Virus record (IMG/VR): IMGVR_UViG_3300046006_004608
Location: 1 to 44,367 of that record
DNA from: a virus
Direction: 5' to 3' (one strand)
Length of the DNA: 44,367 nt
The notes below the pieces were generated by a model. The model was given only the letters and a program-made list of their open reading frames with translations, did no database searches and was not told the DNA's origin. The translations under genes and the position numbers were made by a program. Within the stretch, counting starts at the first letter, position 1. Each line of letters begins with the position of its first letter. Shown here piece by piece: positions 17,989 through 26,704 of the stretch.

Positions 17989-18828
17989 TTATGCTAACAA
18001 CGTATAATATTCTTTAAAATGCTTAATACGATCTGCTAAACCAATAGTACCCCCATTAACACATTTTGTAACAAGAGTAACAACATCATCCGAATTACCT
18101 AAATCACATTTGGATAAACATCTAGTAAAAAACCAAGCGGCTGACGCTAGTGGATATATAGTTGCTACTAAATCAGGATTATCAACAATCGATTCAGTAA
18201 CAACTGCATCAAACGCTTTATAGTTGTCTTTGCCAGTCAATTGAATATAACCACGTCCGCGAAATTTATAGCCTTCACCTGTTGTTTCTGCGCCATTACC
18301 CATGCGGCTGCCATAGACTAAATTAGCAATTTTTTCTGGTTTACGTTCGTATTCTTTAGCTTTAATTTCTGTTGGGAAATATTTTTTAAATATTTTTGTT
18401 AATCCTTTAGCACTATAATTTAAGTTTTCATTTACTATTTTAAATCCTCCACTTTCATGCCCACACTGTGATAGGAAATGAGCTAAACGTAAAGGTGTAT
18501 TAATTTGAAATTTAGTAATAACAGTAGGTATTTGAACTATTACACTATCAGGTATATGTCCTTTTAATTTGTCTATCTTTAAATTAGTAGTATTAGGAAG
18601 TGGAGGAGGAGGAGGGGGAGGTGGGGTTAAAGGTTTACTTAAAGCAATTCCCATAATCATCTGCCACGTTTTATCATTAACAACTCCATCAACAGATAAT
18701 CCATATTTTTTTTGAAATTCCTTTACTGCTTTTTCAGTTTTAGGACCGAAATTTCCAATGGGTTCTAATCCTAATTTTTCTTGTAGTAATTTTACATTTA
18801 TATTATTATCACCTCTTTCTAATTTCAT
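17989..18828 (-). CDS. Endolysin: peptidoglycan-binding domain + GH19-type muramidase/chitinase
   Basis: 279 aa. Residues 1-58 form a PG_binding_1 domain (LLQEKLGLEPIGNFGPKTEKAV...FQKKYGLSVDGVV). A polyproline linker spans about 68-78. From about 110 a GH19 domain follows: GHESGGF with E125 as probable catalytic acid, then ETTGEGYKFRGRGYIQLTGK (E181/E185 region). There is no signal peptide. It sits inside the baseplate operon just downstream of the gp6-like gene, so it could be a tail-associated lysozyme as well as the lysis enzyme. The enzymatic class is firm. Confidence 0.88.
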   Translation of the reverse strand: MKLERGDNNINVKLLQEKLGLEPIGNFGPKTEKAVKEFQKKYGLSVDGVVNDKTWQMIMGIALSKPLTPPPPPPPPLPNTTNLKIDKLKGHIPDSVIVQIPTVITKFQINTPLRLAHFLSQCGHESGGFKIVNENLNYSAKGLTKIFKKYFPTEIKAKEYERKPEKIANLVYGSRMGNGAETTGEGYKFRGRGYIQLTGKDNYKAFDAVVTESIVDNPDLVATIYPLASAAWFFTRCLSKCDLGNSDDVVTLVTKCVNGGTIGLADRIKHFKEYYTLLA

Positions 18829-18839
18829 ATCTTAAACTT

Positions 18840-20687
18840 TTACATAACAACAACTCTACCCTGTATATCTGTGTTAGGATATCTAACTTCAAATATTGCT
18901 GGGTCTAGGGAAGGATATATATTTCCTTGTCTAGTAGCACCAGCTATGTCATATCCATATTGAGAATATGTAGTATTAGTAGAGTCTTGTTTGTTTACTA
19001 TTTCCATTTTAATTACAGATTGTACTCCTTTAACTTGTAAAAGTTTAGATTGAATATCTGAAAGTATGATTGGTTGATTTATTTGCCATTTATCTATATT
19101 GAAGTGGTCTTGTATAGTTGAAATACAATTAGTTAGTACGTCTTTATTTGAATATCCACTCAATATTACTATATCAAAATTAATTCCTATATTAATATAG
19201 TAGGCATCCCTAATATTAATAGCATCCGTAACCATTCTATATTCATTAAGATATGTTACTAGATTTTGCTTTAATGTAGTAGAAGCAGTAGTTAATTGTT
19301 TATTATTATTATAAGATAAAATATATAAATCTAAAGCAAGAGAATTACCAGGTTGAGTATTGGCTACTGTTTGTTGAAGATCATCTCGAGTAAAGTCTTG
19401 TGAAATATAAGCTTTAGCTAAGGTTCCGTAATTAGAAGGCATTGATAATGCTCTAATAATATAATCATCTTTTGTTACAGCTCTTAATTGAGTTGAATAT
19501 GAATATAAAGCATTTTGTCTTATTTCATCAATTGTATCTCCATTCCTACCTCCAGATGAAGGATTGGGATTAGAAGATACTACACTTGATAATACAGTAG
19601 CCGCTATTCCACCTCCAGGATTACCATTTTTAAAATAAAGTCCAGATGTATCTATAGTAGTCAAATCATTAGCAGCTATATTTGATGTAATACCACCACC
19701 AACTAGATATTTTACATTATAATTTCCAGAAGGGGCTAATCCATATTCTTGAGTAAAGAATACAGAAGCTTCATTATAGTTATTTGTTAATAATGAAATA
19801 CCCGGTACTAATCCTAGTTGAATATTATCTGGGGTTGGGAGGATTTGGCTATCTGTTTTATTTGAAGATAAACCGGCTCCAAACTCTAATTGTAAGGTAT
19901 TATCTGATAGTATTCTAGAGGTAAACCTTCTAGGTACTTTCTGTAATTGTAATAAATAAGGAACTTGATCTGTAGAATATGAAGGGTTAGCTACTTTTTG
20001 AAATATTGATGCTTGGGCTAAATATGGAACTTCATACCATGTATTACTATCGCTACCTGTAACTCTTAATATTTGTAAAATATTAGTATCAGTAATAGTT
20101 GTAGTAGCAAATTTTTGATTTCCTGGGAATGATATAGTTGTTTCTTTTAATTCAGCTGATATAGCTTCAGTAGATTTTTTAAATAGAAAATAATTATTAT
20201 CTACAAAACTAATTTCAGTACTACCTGTATCTGTAAAATCTATTTGTTGCGTGGTTAAAAACTTAATACCAGTAGCAGCCGAAGTAATAGTAGTATTAGC
20301 TGGAATTATTAGACCGTATATATTATAATTTGGAAAGAATGTTGTGCCTCCGTCTGAGGAGGTAGCAGGCATTAATTGGTATACATCTACAGTAGTATTA
20401 GAAGCATATGATGCTTTAGGACGATATCCCATCACATAAGATAAAGCATATAAATTTTCTTTTTCTTTAGCATATATAAGAAAATTCTCTTGTGTTTGAG
20501 TATCTAAATAAAATGACATAACATCACCAACATATGATGATATTTCGATAAACATATTACCCGGAGTAGCTTCTGAAAAATCATTATATGTTGAAGGAAA
20601 ATATGTTTTAGCATATTGTTGCAATGCCGCTTTAAAGGCTCCAAAGTCTTTATTTAAATATGATATATTTTTATCTTCGTTAGTCAT
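18840..20687 (-). CDS. 6: Baseplate wedge protein, gp6/baseplate J-like
   Basis: 615 aa. The N-terminus (YLNKDFGAFKAALQQYAKTYFP then FIEISSYVGDVMSFYLDTQTQENFL) matches the opening of T4 gp6-like and baseplate J proteins. A typical IRQNALYSYSTQLRAVTKDDYI appears near 390-410, followed by AYISQD and a C-terminal domain. T4 gp6 forms the inner baseplate ring that holds wedges around the hub. The gene starts 2 nt after the gp25-like gene ends, the same order as in T4-like and many other contractile-tail phages. Confidence 0.85.
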   Translation of the reverse strand: MTNEDKNISYLNKDFGAFKAALQQYAKTYFPSTYNDFSEATPGNMFIEISSYVGDVMSFYLDTQTQENFLIYAKEKENLYALSYVMGYRPKASYASNTTVDVYQLMPATSSDGGTTFFPNYNIYGLIIPANTTITSAATGIKFLTTQQIDFTDTGSTEISFVDNNYFLFKKSTEAISAELKETTISFPGNQKFATTTITDTNILQILRVTGSDSNTWYEVPYLAQASIFQKVANPSYSTDQVPYLLQLQKVPRRFTSRILSDNTLQLEFGAGLSSNKTDSQILPTPDNIQLGLVPGISLLTNNYNEASVFFTQEYGLAPSGNYNVKYLVGGGITSNIAANDLTTIDTSGLYFKNGNPGGGIAATVLSSVVSSNPNPSSGGRNGDTIDEIRQNALYSYSTQLRAVTKDDYIIRALSMPSNYGTLAKAYISQDFTRDDLQQTVANTQPGNSLALDLYILSYNNNKQLTTASTTLKQNLVTYLNEYRMVTDAINIRDAYYINIGINFDIVILSGYSNKDVLTNCISTIQDHFNIDKWQINQPIILSDIQSKLLQVKGVQSVIKMEIVNKQDSTNTTYSQYGYDIAGATRQGNIYPSLDPAIFEVRYPNTDIQGRVVVM

Positions 20688-20689
20688 TA

Positions 20690-21100
20690 TTATGTAAATT
20701 GTACTGTTACTTGATCAGGAGATTGTGAAATATTAACTACATAATCTATATTTAAATCTATAGAATTGTAATCAGTATTGGGGGTAATAATAATACTAGT
20801 TACAGTAATATCTGGTATGTATATTGATATACTGTTTAATAAATTATCTTTTAAAGATTCTAAGTTACTATCTGTAATTCCTTCAAACAAGAATCGTTTT
20901 AATAACGTTCCAAAATTAGGATTCATTATTCGCTCACCAGTACTAGTCAATAATAAATTAACTAGATTTGATTTAATTTGATCTTTAGTAGTATAAGTAC
21001 TGTTGAATACTCCAGGGCCATTAAAAGGTAAAGATACCCCAATAGCAATATTCTTTTGTAAATCTAACGGATTTACACGTATTGTTTGAGGTATTGGCAT
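20690..21100 (-). CDS. 25: Baseplate wedge protein, gp25/GPW family
   Basis: 136 aa, normal for the family. The signature SNLVNLLLTSTGERIMNPNFGTLLKRFLFEG (read in parts near 44-74) contains the ERxxxPxFG motif. It continues with a helix and an IxVTSI strand. gp25 links sheath and baseplate, resembles the tail sheath handshake domain, and helps to start sheath assembly. Its place directly before the gp6-like gene confirms the call. Confidence 0.92.
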   Translation of the reverse strand: MPIPQTIRVNPLDLQKNIAIGVSLPFNGPGVFNSTYTTKDQIKSNLVNLLLTSTGERIMNPNFGTLLKRFLFEGITDSNLESLKDNLLNSISIYIPDITVTSIIITPNTDYNSIDLNIDYVVNISQSPDQVTVQFT

Positions 21101-21101
21101 A

Positions 21102-21461
21102 TTATCCTAAATTTCTTAATCCTGATATATCTTGAGCAGTCATATTAGCTGCTGAGTCTGCTATAAAAGCGGCAAATGGATTTACACGTTCTCCTGTTAG
21201 GTCGTCAATAGCATCTATTACTTCTAGTTTAGGTTGAGGTTGTTGAAAACCAAATTGTTCACCCATTTTAGCACGCAATGATGATCTAACATCAGGATTT
21301 CCTGCTATCACATCGCTACTATTAAAACTCATTGTTCTATTTTCACGTAATGCCTTTTTTTCTTGTTTAGCCATGTGCTCTTCAAGAATGAATGGTAATT
21401 CTTCATGAATAGCATCAATTACTGCTTCCTTAATTAATCTTTTAAATGCCTTAGTATTCAT
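21102..21461 (-). CDS. Virion-operon protein of unknown function
   Basis: 119 aa from the ATG at 21461; an alternative 13-codon extension overlaps the upstream gene. The N-terminal amphipathic helix MNTKAFKRLIKEAVIDAIHEELP ends in EE and could be a capsid-targeting or protein-docking peptide. The middle has SSDVIAGNPDVRSSLRAKMGEQFGF, and the C-terminus FAAFIADSAANMTAQDISGL. The start lies 3 nt after a late-type box. It is coupled to the gp25-like gene (1-nt gap). Confidence 0.55.
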   Translation of the reverse strand: MNTKAFKRLIKEAVIDAIHEELPFILEEHMAKQEKKALRENRTMSFNSSDVIAGNPDVRSSLRAKMGEQFGFQQPQPKLEVIDAIDDLTGERVNPFAAFIADSAANMTAQDISGLRNLG

Positions 21462-21464
21462 AAT

Positions 21465-21474
21465 TATAAATATT
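21465..21474 (-). promoter_or_regulatory. Late-type box 3 nt before a start codon
   Basis: Minus-strand AATATTTATA-ATT-ATG, upstream of the 119-aa gene and overlapping the end of the 417-aa gene at 21475. Confidence 0.5.
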
Positions 21475-22728
21475 TTATCCTTGTAAATTTTGTTGATCAA
21501 TAACTAATTTTAATTGTTCTATTAGATCGTTAGGGTCTAATGTGAACGAATATTCACTTTTAATAATTTCAACACCATAACGATCAATAGCTACTGCATA
21601 GCGACGTTTATTACCTTTAACAACAAACTTTGCATTTTGTTCTTCTTTAATCGCAAATTTAAATCCTTTGTAAGATCCATAATTCCCACCTGCTGGGAGG
21701 AATTCATTTGATAATTCAGATAATTGTTTGTCATTTAAATTTTCTAACGTTTTTCCATCTAATTTTAAACTAACTTCTTTTAAGCGATCTCTTAATTCGT
21801 TTAATCTTATTATTTCATTTGATAATAACATAATAGCTATAACTAATAATGCACTTAGTCCCGATATTAATCTTAGTAATTTTTGTAGTTTAGGTTGAAA
21901 TTGAACTTTTATAGGTAATAAAACGGGAATAGGTAAACTAAGTATACGTTCAATTATAGTTACTACTACGACAATTGTAGTTACTATTTTATTTATACGT
22001 TCAATATTTTTCTTTAAATTTTCTAATTTTTTAATATTATTATTAATTAAAGTAATAGCATTATTCCTTAAATTAGTTGCTATAATAACAGTAGTTTGAT
22101 CTTTAACTTTAGTATCTATATAATTATTTACTTGATCAACTAATTCTTCTAATTTTTTTCTTTGTGTAATTAATGTCGAAAAACTATTTGCTAATTGCAA
22201 CGCAATAATAGGAACTAGTGTTTTTGTTACATTAGAAACAACCTGTTTAGTTAAATCTTGTTTTGATTTAGTTTCGGATTCTTGAGTTTTTTTCTTTAAA
22301 TTTTTAATACTTGCTTTAAAAGATTTTTGTTGGTTTTTTATTTTATCGTTTGGATTATTATTTATATTTTGTTTATCTTGTTCTAATTTTTGCCTTTGAA
22401 TACTAATAGTAGCTATCTCAGTTTCATAAGTAAAATTAGCACTAATAATGATATCATTGTATTGATCCTGAGTGATCTGGTTTGTATTAAAATCAGATTG
22501 AGCCTTTTGAATTGTATTATCCTTATTTATTCCGGCTTGGATTTCTTTTTTCGTTAAATCATCTAATTCAGTATCTATATTTGCTGTCTTAGATTGATTC
22601 CCTATAATTACAGTTTCTTTATTTTTATCTTTTAACTGTGAACCAAAAGTTTTAATAGCAGTAGATGATGATATTGTTTTTAAAATATCAGGAGATATTA
22701 CGGGTGATATGTTAGTTGTATTAGACAT
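21475..22728 (-). CDS. Coiled-coil tail protein with hydrophobic segment
   Basis: 417 aa. The N-terminal 170 residues are very rich in K, Q, N and D with heptad-like helices. Helical coiled coils (about 195-245) lead into a hydrophobic stretch (about 255-310: IVVVVTIIERILSLPIPVLLPI, then LLRLISGLSALLVIAIMLL). A small C-terminal domain ends at DLIEQLKLVIDQQ. Helix plus internal hydrophobic segments is typical of tape-measure or DNA-ejection proteins, but it is short for a myovirus tape measure. It overlaps the spike-like gene by 1 nt. Confidence 0.5.
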   Translation of the reverse strand: MSNTTNISPVISPDILKTISSSTAIKTFGSQLKDKNKETVIIGNQSKTANIDTELDDLTKKEIQAGINKDNTIQKAQSDFNTNQITQDQYNDIIISANFTYETEIATISIQRQKLEQDKQNINNNPNDKIKNQQKSFKASIKNLKKKTQESETKSKQDLTKQVVSNVTKTLVPIIALQLANSFSTLITQRKKLEELVDQVNNYIDTKVKDQTTVIIATNLRNNAITLINNNIKKLENLKKNIERINKIVTTIVVVVTIIERILSLPIPVLLPIKVQFQPKLQKLLRLISGLSALLVIAIMLLSNEIIRLNELRDRLKEVSLKLDGKTLENLNDKQLSELSNEFLPAGGNYGSYKGFKFAIKEEQNAKFVVKGNKRRYAVAIDRYGVEIIKSEYSFTLDPNDLIEQLKLVIDQQNLQG

Positions 22729-23897
22729 TATGCTGTGAATACTTTTTGTGAAGGAATTTTTTCTAATAAATCACATACCCTTTTCATATCTCCCATTAAA
22801 TCTCTACCAGCGGATGTTAATCCTAATATAGGAGCGCCTTCAGGAGTACTAACAGCACTAGATAGATATGAAGCTAGTCTAGTTAATGTTTCTTGTAGGT
22901 GTTGAAATAATCTTATTGTTTCATATCCTAATAATACTGGTTGAGGAGCTACATTAGTATAAGGTCCTAAAAATACAGCATTAGAATTTAAATGTACACG
23001 TTCATCTGCGTTTAAATTAATAATATTTTTGGTATTTAATTCAATATTTGTTTTAGCAAATATCATTACTTCATCCTTTTTAGAATTTATAGTAACTCTA
23101 TCACTATTAATAATAGCTTGAGCACTGAAATAGTCAGGTACATTTAAAGGATTAGTTAAATTATTTAATATACCTGTTTTATCTGTTTGTAAAGGAATTT
23201 TTTGAGCTGAGGTTAAATAGATAGAAGATAAATCTTTATTTATTTTCTCTACATGAAATTTTTCATTAGGATCATATGCAAATCCATTTGATAATATAGT
23301 AATAGGATCATCATCTTTACCTATATCACTCCATTCATTTAAATTCTTATATAACGTAGTAGTAGTACTAAATCTTAAAGCGTTTCCTTGTCTACCTTGT
23401 AATATATGATCTCCTTCAAAAGATAATAATGCCTTAATCTTTGGATTTTCAACAAATGTAACTCCTAAGCTAGCATTATCATTTGCTGGTTGGGAATTTT
23501 GTTGTTGGTTATTCCATAAATTAATAGAGCTTATATAATATTTTTGAGAAGAAGTATTTGATATTTGAGAAACGGGTGATGGTAAATCCTCTAAAAAAAC
23601 TAACTCTCCTAATATAGGATAATACTGGAATTGTGGGTAAAGAGATTTAGCTGTTTTACATGTATTTAAAAAACTATTATCTATTGTTCCAATAATATTT
23701 TTAGATTGTTCATAATCAAGATAAAATATAGTACCTATACCACTGTATCCACCTACTTTTTCAAACATCTCTTTAGTAGGAGTATTTTCAGTAGTAACAA
23801 CACCATATACTCTACCTACCTGAGCCTTTTTAGCAGGTGAAAAATTATTTTTACCTATAGAAGCAACAACAGATGATAGATTTTCTTTTACTCTCAT
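22728..23897 (-). CDS. Baseplate hub/central spike-like protein
   Basis: 389 aa. The N-terminal part has an OB-like start (GRVYGVVTTENTPTKEMFEKVGG). The central part contains LSFEGDHILQGRQGNALRFSTT near 165-190, a pattern shared with gp5/VgrG-type spikes. This is followed by repeated strands of the kind typical of gp5 beta-helix spikes (TINSKKDEVMIFAKTNIEL then IINLNADERVHLNSNAVFLG). The C-terminus is helical. It probably forms the membrane-piercing tip complex. It is coupled to its neighbours by 1-nt overlaps. Confidence 0.72.
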   Translation of the reverse strand: MRVKENLSSVVASIGKNNFSPAKKAQVGRVYGVVTTENTPTKEMFEKVGGYSGIGTIFYLDYEQSKNIIGTIDNSFLNTCKTAKSLYPQFQYYPILGELVFLEDLPSPVSQISNTSSQKYYISSINLWNNQQQNSQPANDNASLGVTFVENPKIKALLSFEGDHILQGRQGNALRFSTTTTLYKNLNEWSDIGKDDDPITILSNGFAYDPNEKFHVEKINKDLSSIYLTSAQKIPLQTDKTGILNNLTNPLNVPDYFSAQAIINSDRVTINSKKDEVMIFAKTNIELNTKNIINLNADERVHLNSNAVFLGPYTNVAPQPVLLGYETIRLFQHLQETLTRLASYLSSAVSTPEGAPILGLTSAGRDLMGDMKRVCDLLEKIPSQKVFTA

Positions 23898-24280
23898 TAT
23901 TGTCCTATTTGTATTACCGGGGTTTGTTCTAATAGTTTTTGACCTTGCTCTTGCACTGCTTTTTGTTCTTCAATTAAAGCCGTAATTTCATCCATATTAA
24001 TTAGTTCCTGCCCAGCATTAGCGTTGACAGTTGAAGCACGCTGCGCTATACCTGCTATTTTAATTAATTGTTCGTTATTCTTAACGTTAACATCAATTAA
24101 ATCTTTAACAGTAGGCATTAACATCACTGCGGAACCTGCATTAGACGTAGCAATAGGTTTAAGAGTATCAATAAATTCATTGATTTGTTTATCAATATCT
24201 TTATTATTCCTATGTATTTGTTTAAACAAGTCTGATAGTGATGTATTACCAAATATAGTAACATCATCAAAATTAGTCAT
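23897..24280 (-). CDS. Small helical protein of tail operon
   Basis: 127 aa, mostly helical (LSDLFKQIHRNNKDIDKQINEFI; VMLMPTVKDLIDVNVKNNEQLIKIAGIAQR; EITALIEEQKAVQEQGQ), Asn- and Gln-rich, with no Cys. It is the first gene of the tail operon after a late-type promoter, coupled by overlap to the spike-like gene. Its size and helical nature fit an assembly chaperone or hub accessory. No family is recognised. Confidence 0.55.
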   Translation of the reverse strand: MTNFDDVTIFGNTSLSDLFKQIHRNNKDIDKQINEFIDTLKPIATSNAGSAVMLMPTVKDLIDVNVKNNEQLIKIAGIAQRASTVNANAGQELINMDEITALIEEQKAVQEQGQKLLEQTPVIQIGQ

Positions 24281-24294
24281 AAATTATGTTTACG

Positions 24295-24304
24295 TATAAA
24301 TATA
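24295..24304 (-). promoter_or_regulatory. Late-type promoter box for the tail operon
   Basis: Minus-strand TATATTTATA, 14 nt before the ATG at 24280. The 16 bases upstream lack GKCA. Confidence 0.55.
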
Positions 24305-24309
24305 AGTAA

Positions 24310-25083
24310 TTAAATCTTTATATATCCGTGTTGATAATAGTCATTATACAATTGAACGTATATTATCTTTAATTTTTTAATTATCTTAGTTATTTGAGGT
24401 GTAGATACGTCTGTTATTTCACGAATATAAATGTATAGTGCTTTCTTATTAAATATTTCTAATGTTTCACGTTTACGAAATAATTCAACAATAGCATCTG
24501 CTGTTTGAGCGTCTTGTTTTTTAGGAAATAATTTATATATATGTTTATCAATATATCGAATATACTGATCCATAAAATTATTTTCATTAAATATATTCTC
24601 TAAATTTTTATCATTTTCATATAACTGCATCTGATCTTCATCCGATGCATCTACATCAGCTCTTTCCTGAAGTTTCTTATAGTTATTTTCATTATAAACT
24701 ATAAGATAGCGTTTAGCAATAGTACCAAAATAAGAAAATGCTTTACCTTTTTCTGGCTTATATAAATGAAGTTTCTCAAGCAAGAAGGTAATAACCTCAT
24801 GCTTGAGTTCTTCAATTGTATCCGTATCAGTATAATAAAATTTAAACGTATGAATTATATTTTCGGCTAACTTATAAAAACCATATTCAATACGATCATT
24901 ATAAATGCGATTACGTTCAGTAGTATCTACAGTAATAAGATATTCTACAATAGCATCTTCAGTATCCTGAGTAAAGTAAATACGAGGTTCCTTTGGTTTT
25001 CGCTTGCGTGGTAAGCCACGTTTAGTCAAGGATACCTTCTCATCAGCAAATATATCAGCTCCATAATTTTCATAATATGACAT
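24310..25083 (-). CDS. 55: Late-transcription sigma factor, T4 gp55-like
   Basis: 257 aa. A sigma region 2-like stretch covers about 60-130: LAENIIHTFKF, EELKHEVITFLLEKL, then KGKAFSYFGTIAKRYLI, the most conserved string in T4-like gp55 relatives. A second helical domain near 195-250 ends in basic helices (TPQITKIIKKLKII). gp55 directs host RNA polymerase to short late -10 boxes without -35 elements. That fits the TATATTTATA-type boxes upstream of the structural genes here. Its own upstream region has TATATTGATA rather than the late box. Confidence 0.78.
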   Translation of the reverse strand: MSYYENYGADIFADEKVSLTKRGLPRKRKPKEPRIYFTQDTEDAIVEYLITVDTTERNRIYNDRIEYGFYKLAENIIHTFKFYYTDTDTIEELKHEVITFLLEKLHLYKPEKGKAFSYFGTIAKRYLIVYNENNYKKLQERADVDASDEDQMQLYENDKNLENIFNENNFMDQYIRYIDKHIYKLFPKKQDAQTADAIVELFRKRETLEIFNKKALYIYIREITDVSTPQITKIIKKLKIIYVQLYNDYYQHGYIKI

Positions 25084-25134
25084 GTAATTCCCTATTTTAA
25101 TATCAATATACGGGAAATAAGTTACATAACCAAG

Positions 25135-25407
25135 TTACTTTCTATTATTAAACTGACTAATGGAAGTTTGTATTTCTCTTAAATTTTGGAAGAAAGTACC
25201 TACTTCATCATCCGCTTCAAAAGCACCCATAGTATCTAATTCACGTAAACGTCTATCAGAATCACTAATTACTATACTAATAGCATCAATGTATTGCTGT
25301 TGATCGTTAACTGCTTTTTCAAGTGCACCGTTACGTCTAATAAGTAGAAATACTCCTATTGCTACAACTTCAATTAAATGAATTATTATTACCCAAAACC
25401 ATACCAT
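25135..25407 (-). CDS. Membrane-anchored coiled-coil protein, 90 aa
   Basis: The N-terminal transmembrane helix (VWFWVIIIHLIEVVAIGVFLLI) is followed by a short basic turn (RRNG) and a soluble helical tail with likely coiled coil (LEKAVNDQQQYIDAISIVI; LRELDTM). The positive-inside rule puts the tail in the cytoplasm. It forms a two-gene unit with the 65-aa helical protein gene (5-nt gap) downstream of a late-type box. The topology resembles spanin or holin accessory proteins, but no motif proves it. Confidence 0.6.
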   Translation of the reverse strand: MVWFWVIIIHLIEVVAIGVFLLIRRNGALEKAVNDQQQYIDAISIVISDSDRRLRELDTMGAFEADDEVGTFFQNLREIQTSISQFNNRK

Positions 25408-25412
25408 AGTTA

Positions 25413-25610
25413 TTACCCTCTAAATTGTTGTGCAAAATCGTCTTGCTCCAAAGAAATCATTTCTTGTAATTTTTCAATTTGTTCTTTTAAATCTTCAATC
25501 GATTCTAAAGTCAAATCTTGATCCGCAGCCCTATTTACTTGAAACTTAATTCTGTTTGCTGTCGCATCTAATTGTCCTAATTTTTCCGCAACGTTGTTTT
25601 TATACTTCAT
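25413..25610 (-). CDS. Small coiled-coil protein, 65 aa
   Basis: Almost wholly helical, with heptads (IEDLKEQIEKLQEMISLEQDD). No hydrophobic segment. It is the first gene of a late-type unit with the 90-aa membrane protein, possibly its partner. Function unknown. Confidence 0.6.
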   Translation of the reverse strand: MKYKNNVAEKLGQLDATANRIKFQVNRAADQDLTLESIEDLKEQIEKLQEMISLEQDDFAQQFRG

Positions 25611-25626
25611 AATGTTTGTTTATATA

Positions 25627-25636
25627 TATAAATATA
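25627..25636 (-). promoter_or_regulatory. Late-type promoter box
   Basis: Minus-strand TATATTTATA (within TCGTATATTTATATATA), 16 nt before the ATG at 25610. Confidence 0.55.
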
Positions 25637-25737
25637 CGATTTCCTCCGTTTTCCCAACCCATGCTACTATCTCTCATTCCCTCATTTCCCTAACCCTCGT
25701 AGGGCGAAGTTACCGAAGAAATTTTATACCTCCAAAG

Positions 25738-25762
25738 AAAAAGAGCGTCTTTTTTAAGACAC
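25738..25762 (-). terminator. Intrinsic terminator after the 86-aa gene
   Basis: Minus-strand GTGTCTT-AAAA-AAGACGC (7 bp, one G-U) followed by TCTTTTTC. It lies 23 nt past the stop at 25785. Confidence 0.7.
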
Positions 25763-25784
25763 CCTATCTTTATAATATTATTTA

Positions 25785-26045
25785 TTAATTATGGATTCTA
25801 TACAATTCCCGACGCACCATTTCTTTAAGTGAACTTTTAGTAAGTCTTTCATTTAATGTGTTTATTTTTGGAGACTGTTTTAGAATTGCTTTTGTAATTT
25901 CTAACTGCTCAGGATTAGTAATTTCTACTTCAAAATAATCTTCGAGTTTAACGTCTTTAATTTGCTTACTGCTGATGGTTTCGCCTTGTTTTTCCATACG
26001 ATTTAAAAAGGCAGCTTTATCTCCAGAATTTATCTTAAATACCAT
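25785..26045 (-). CDS. Hypothetical protein, 86 aa
   Basis: Mixed alpha/beta, charged, with VKLEDYFEVEITNPEQLEITKAILKQSP in the centre and a basic helical C-terminus (SLKEMVRRELYRIHN). It is a single-gene unit: late-type box upstream, clear terminator downstream. No family is recognised. Confidence 0.65.
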   Translation of the reverse strand: MVFKINSGDKAAFLNRMEKQGETISSKQIKDVKLEDYFEVEITNPEQLEITKAILKQSPKINTLNERLTKSSLKEMVRRELYRIHN

Positions 26046-26058
26046 TTCCTATATTTTC

Positions 26059-26068
26059 CATAAATATG
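26059..26068 (-). promoter_or_regulatory. Late-type promoter box
   Basis: Minus-strand CATATTTATG, 13 nt before the ATG of the 86-aa gene. A weaker match than the other boxes. Confidence 0.4.
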
Positions 26069-26156
26069 TTAAAATAATAATGTATGCAGCATATGGCTCC
26101 CACCACCACCATCTTAATCCGTATATACTATTAAACATATTAAAAGCACTTTGACT

Positions 26157-26182
26157 GTCAAAATATCTAGTTTATATTATTG
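26157..26182 (+). promoter_or_regulatory. GKCA-class promoter on the plus strand
   Basis: GTCA with TATATTATT starting exactly 16 bases downstream, just before the ATG at 26186. It is the only plus-strand member found, and it sits before the only clear plus-strand gene. Confidence 0.6.
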
Positions 26183-26185
26183 TAG

Positions 26186-26704
26186 ATGAAAGGAAATTTT
26201 ATACGCATTCCCGCTAAGGATATACAATATTATATACGGCTAAAGCCGGGTGAGGGTAATATGGCTACTCACTATGCATTAATGCCTACAACAGATCCTG
26301 GATTTAAAGAGGGATGGGAAGATATAATTTATTTAAAAGAACCCGTAATAGATTCATCGGGTGGTGTGCGTGCGATGGAATATGTGTATGTGTTAGTAAA
26401 TAGATCGATGCCTGGTATGGTGAAGATAGGGATGACTACCGACACACCAGTAAAACGTGCGCGCGATATTAATAGAGCGACCGGTGTTCCAACGCCATGG
26501 GTACCTGTTTGGGCGCTTAAATGTTATGCTTCACACATATTAGAGCAACGAGTACATGAACATCTGAGTCAATATAGGGTAGCTGAGAATAGGGAAATGT
26601 TTAGCATCGATTCGGTGACGGCGCAACGTGTGATTGAGGATTTGGGTAAGGATTTTACAAACTGCCTGATTGTGGAGAAGATTGAACAACAGACCCCTCA
26701 ATAA
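26186..26704 (+). CDS. T5orf172-type GIY-YIG superfamily protein
   Basis: 172 aa. From about residue 64, MEYVYVLVN...MVKIGMTTDTPVKRARDINRATGVPTPW matches the T5orf172/Meiotically-up-regulated-113 branch of the GIY-YIG fold: Y-x-Y-V-L, then V-K-I-G-x-T. E-x-x-V-H-E (LEQRVHEHL) follows. Members are usually predicted nucleases. The 63-residue N-terminal extension is of unknown role. It is the only confident plus-strand gene, with richer G and C use than its neighbours, which suggests recent insertion or a mobile nuclease. Confidence 0.75.
   Translation: MKGNFIRIPAKDIQYYIRLKPGEGNMATHYALMPTTDPGFKEGWEDIIYLKEPVIDSSGGVRAMEYVYVLVNRSMPGMVKIGMTTDTPVKRARDINRATGVPTPWVPVWALKCYASHILEQRVHEHLSQYRVAENREMFSIDSVTAQRVIEDLGKDFTNCLIVEKIEQQTPQ

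Noticed and set aside
25594-25788. Plus-strand ORF of 64 codons
   Set aside because: It spans a late promoter and a terminator of minus-strand genes, and its composition is not protein-like.
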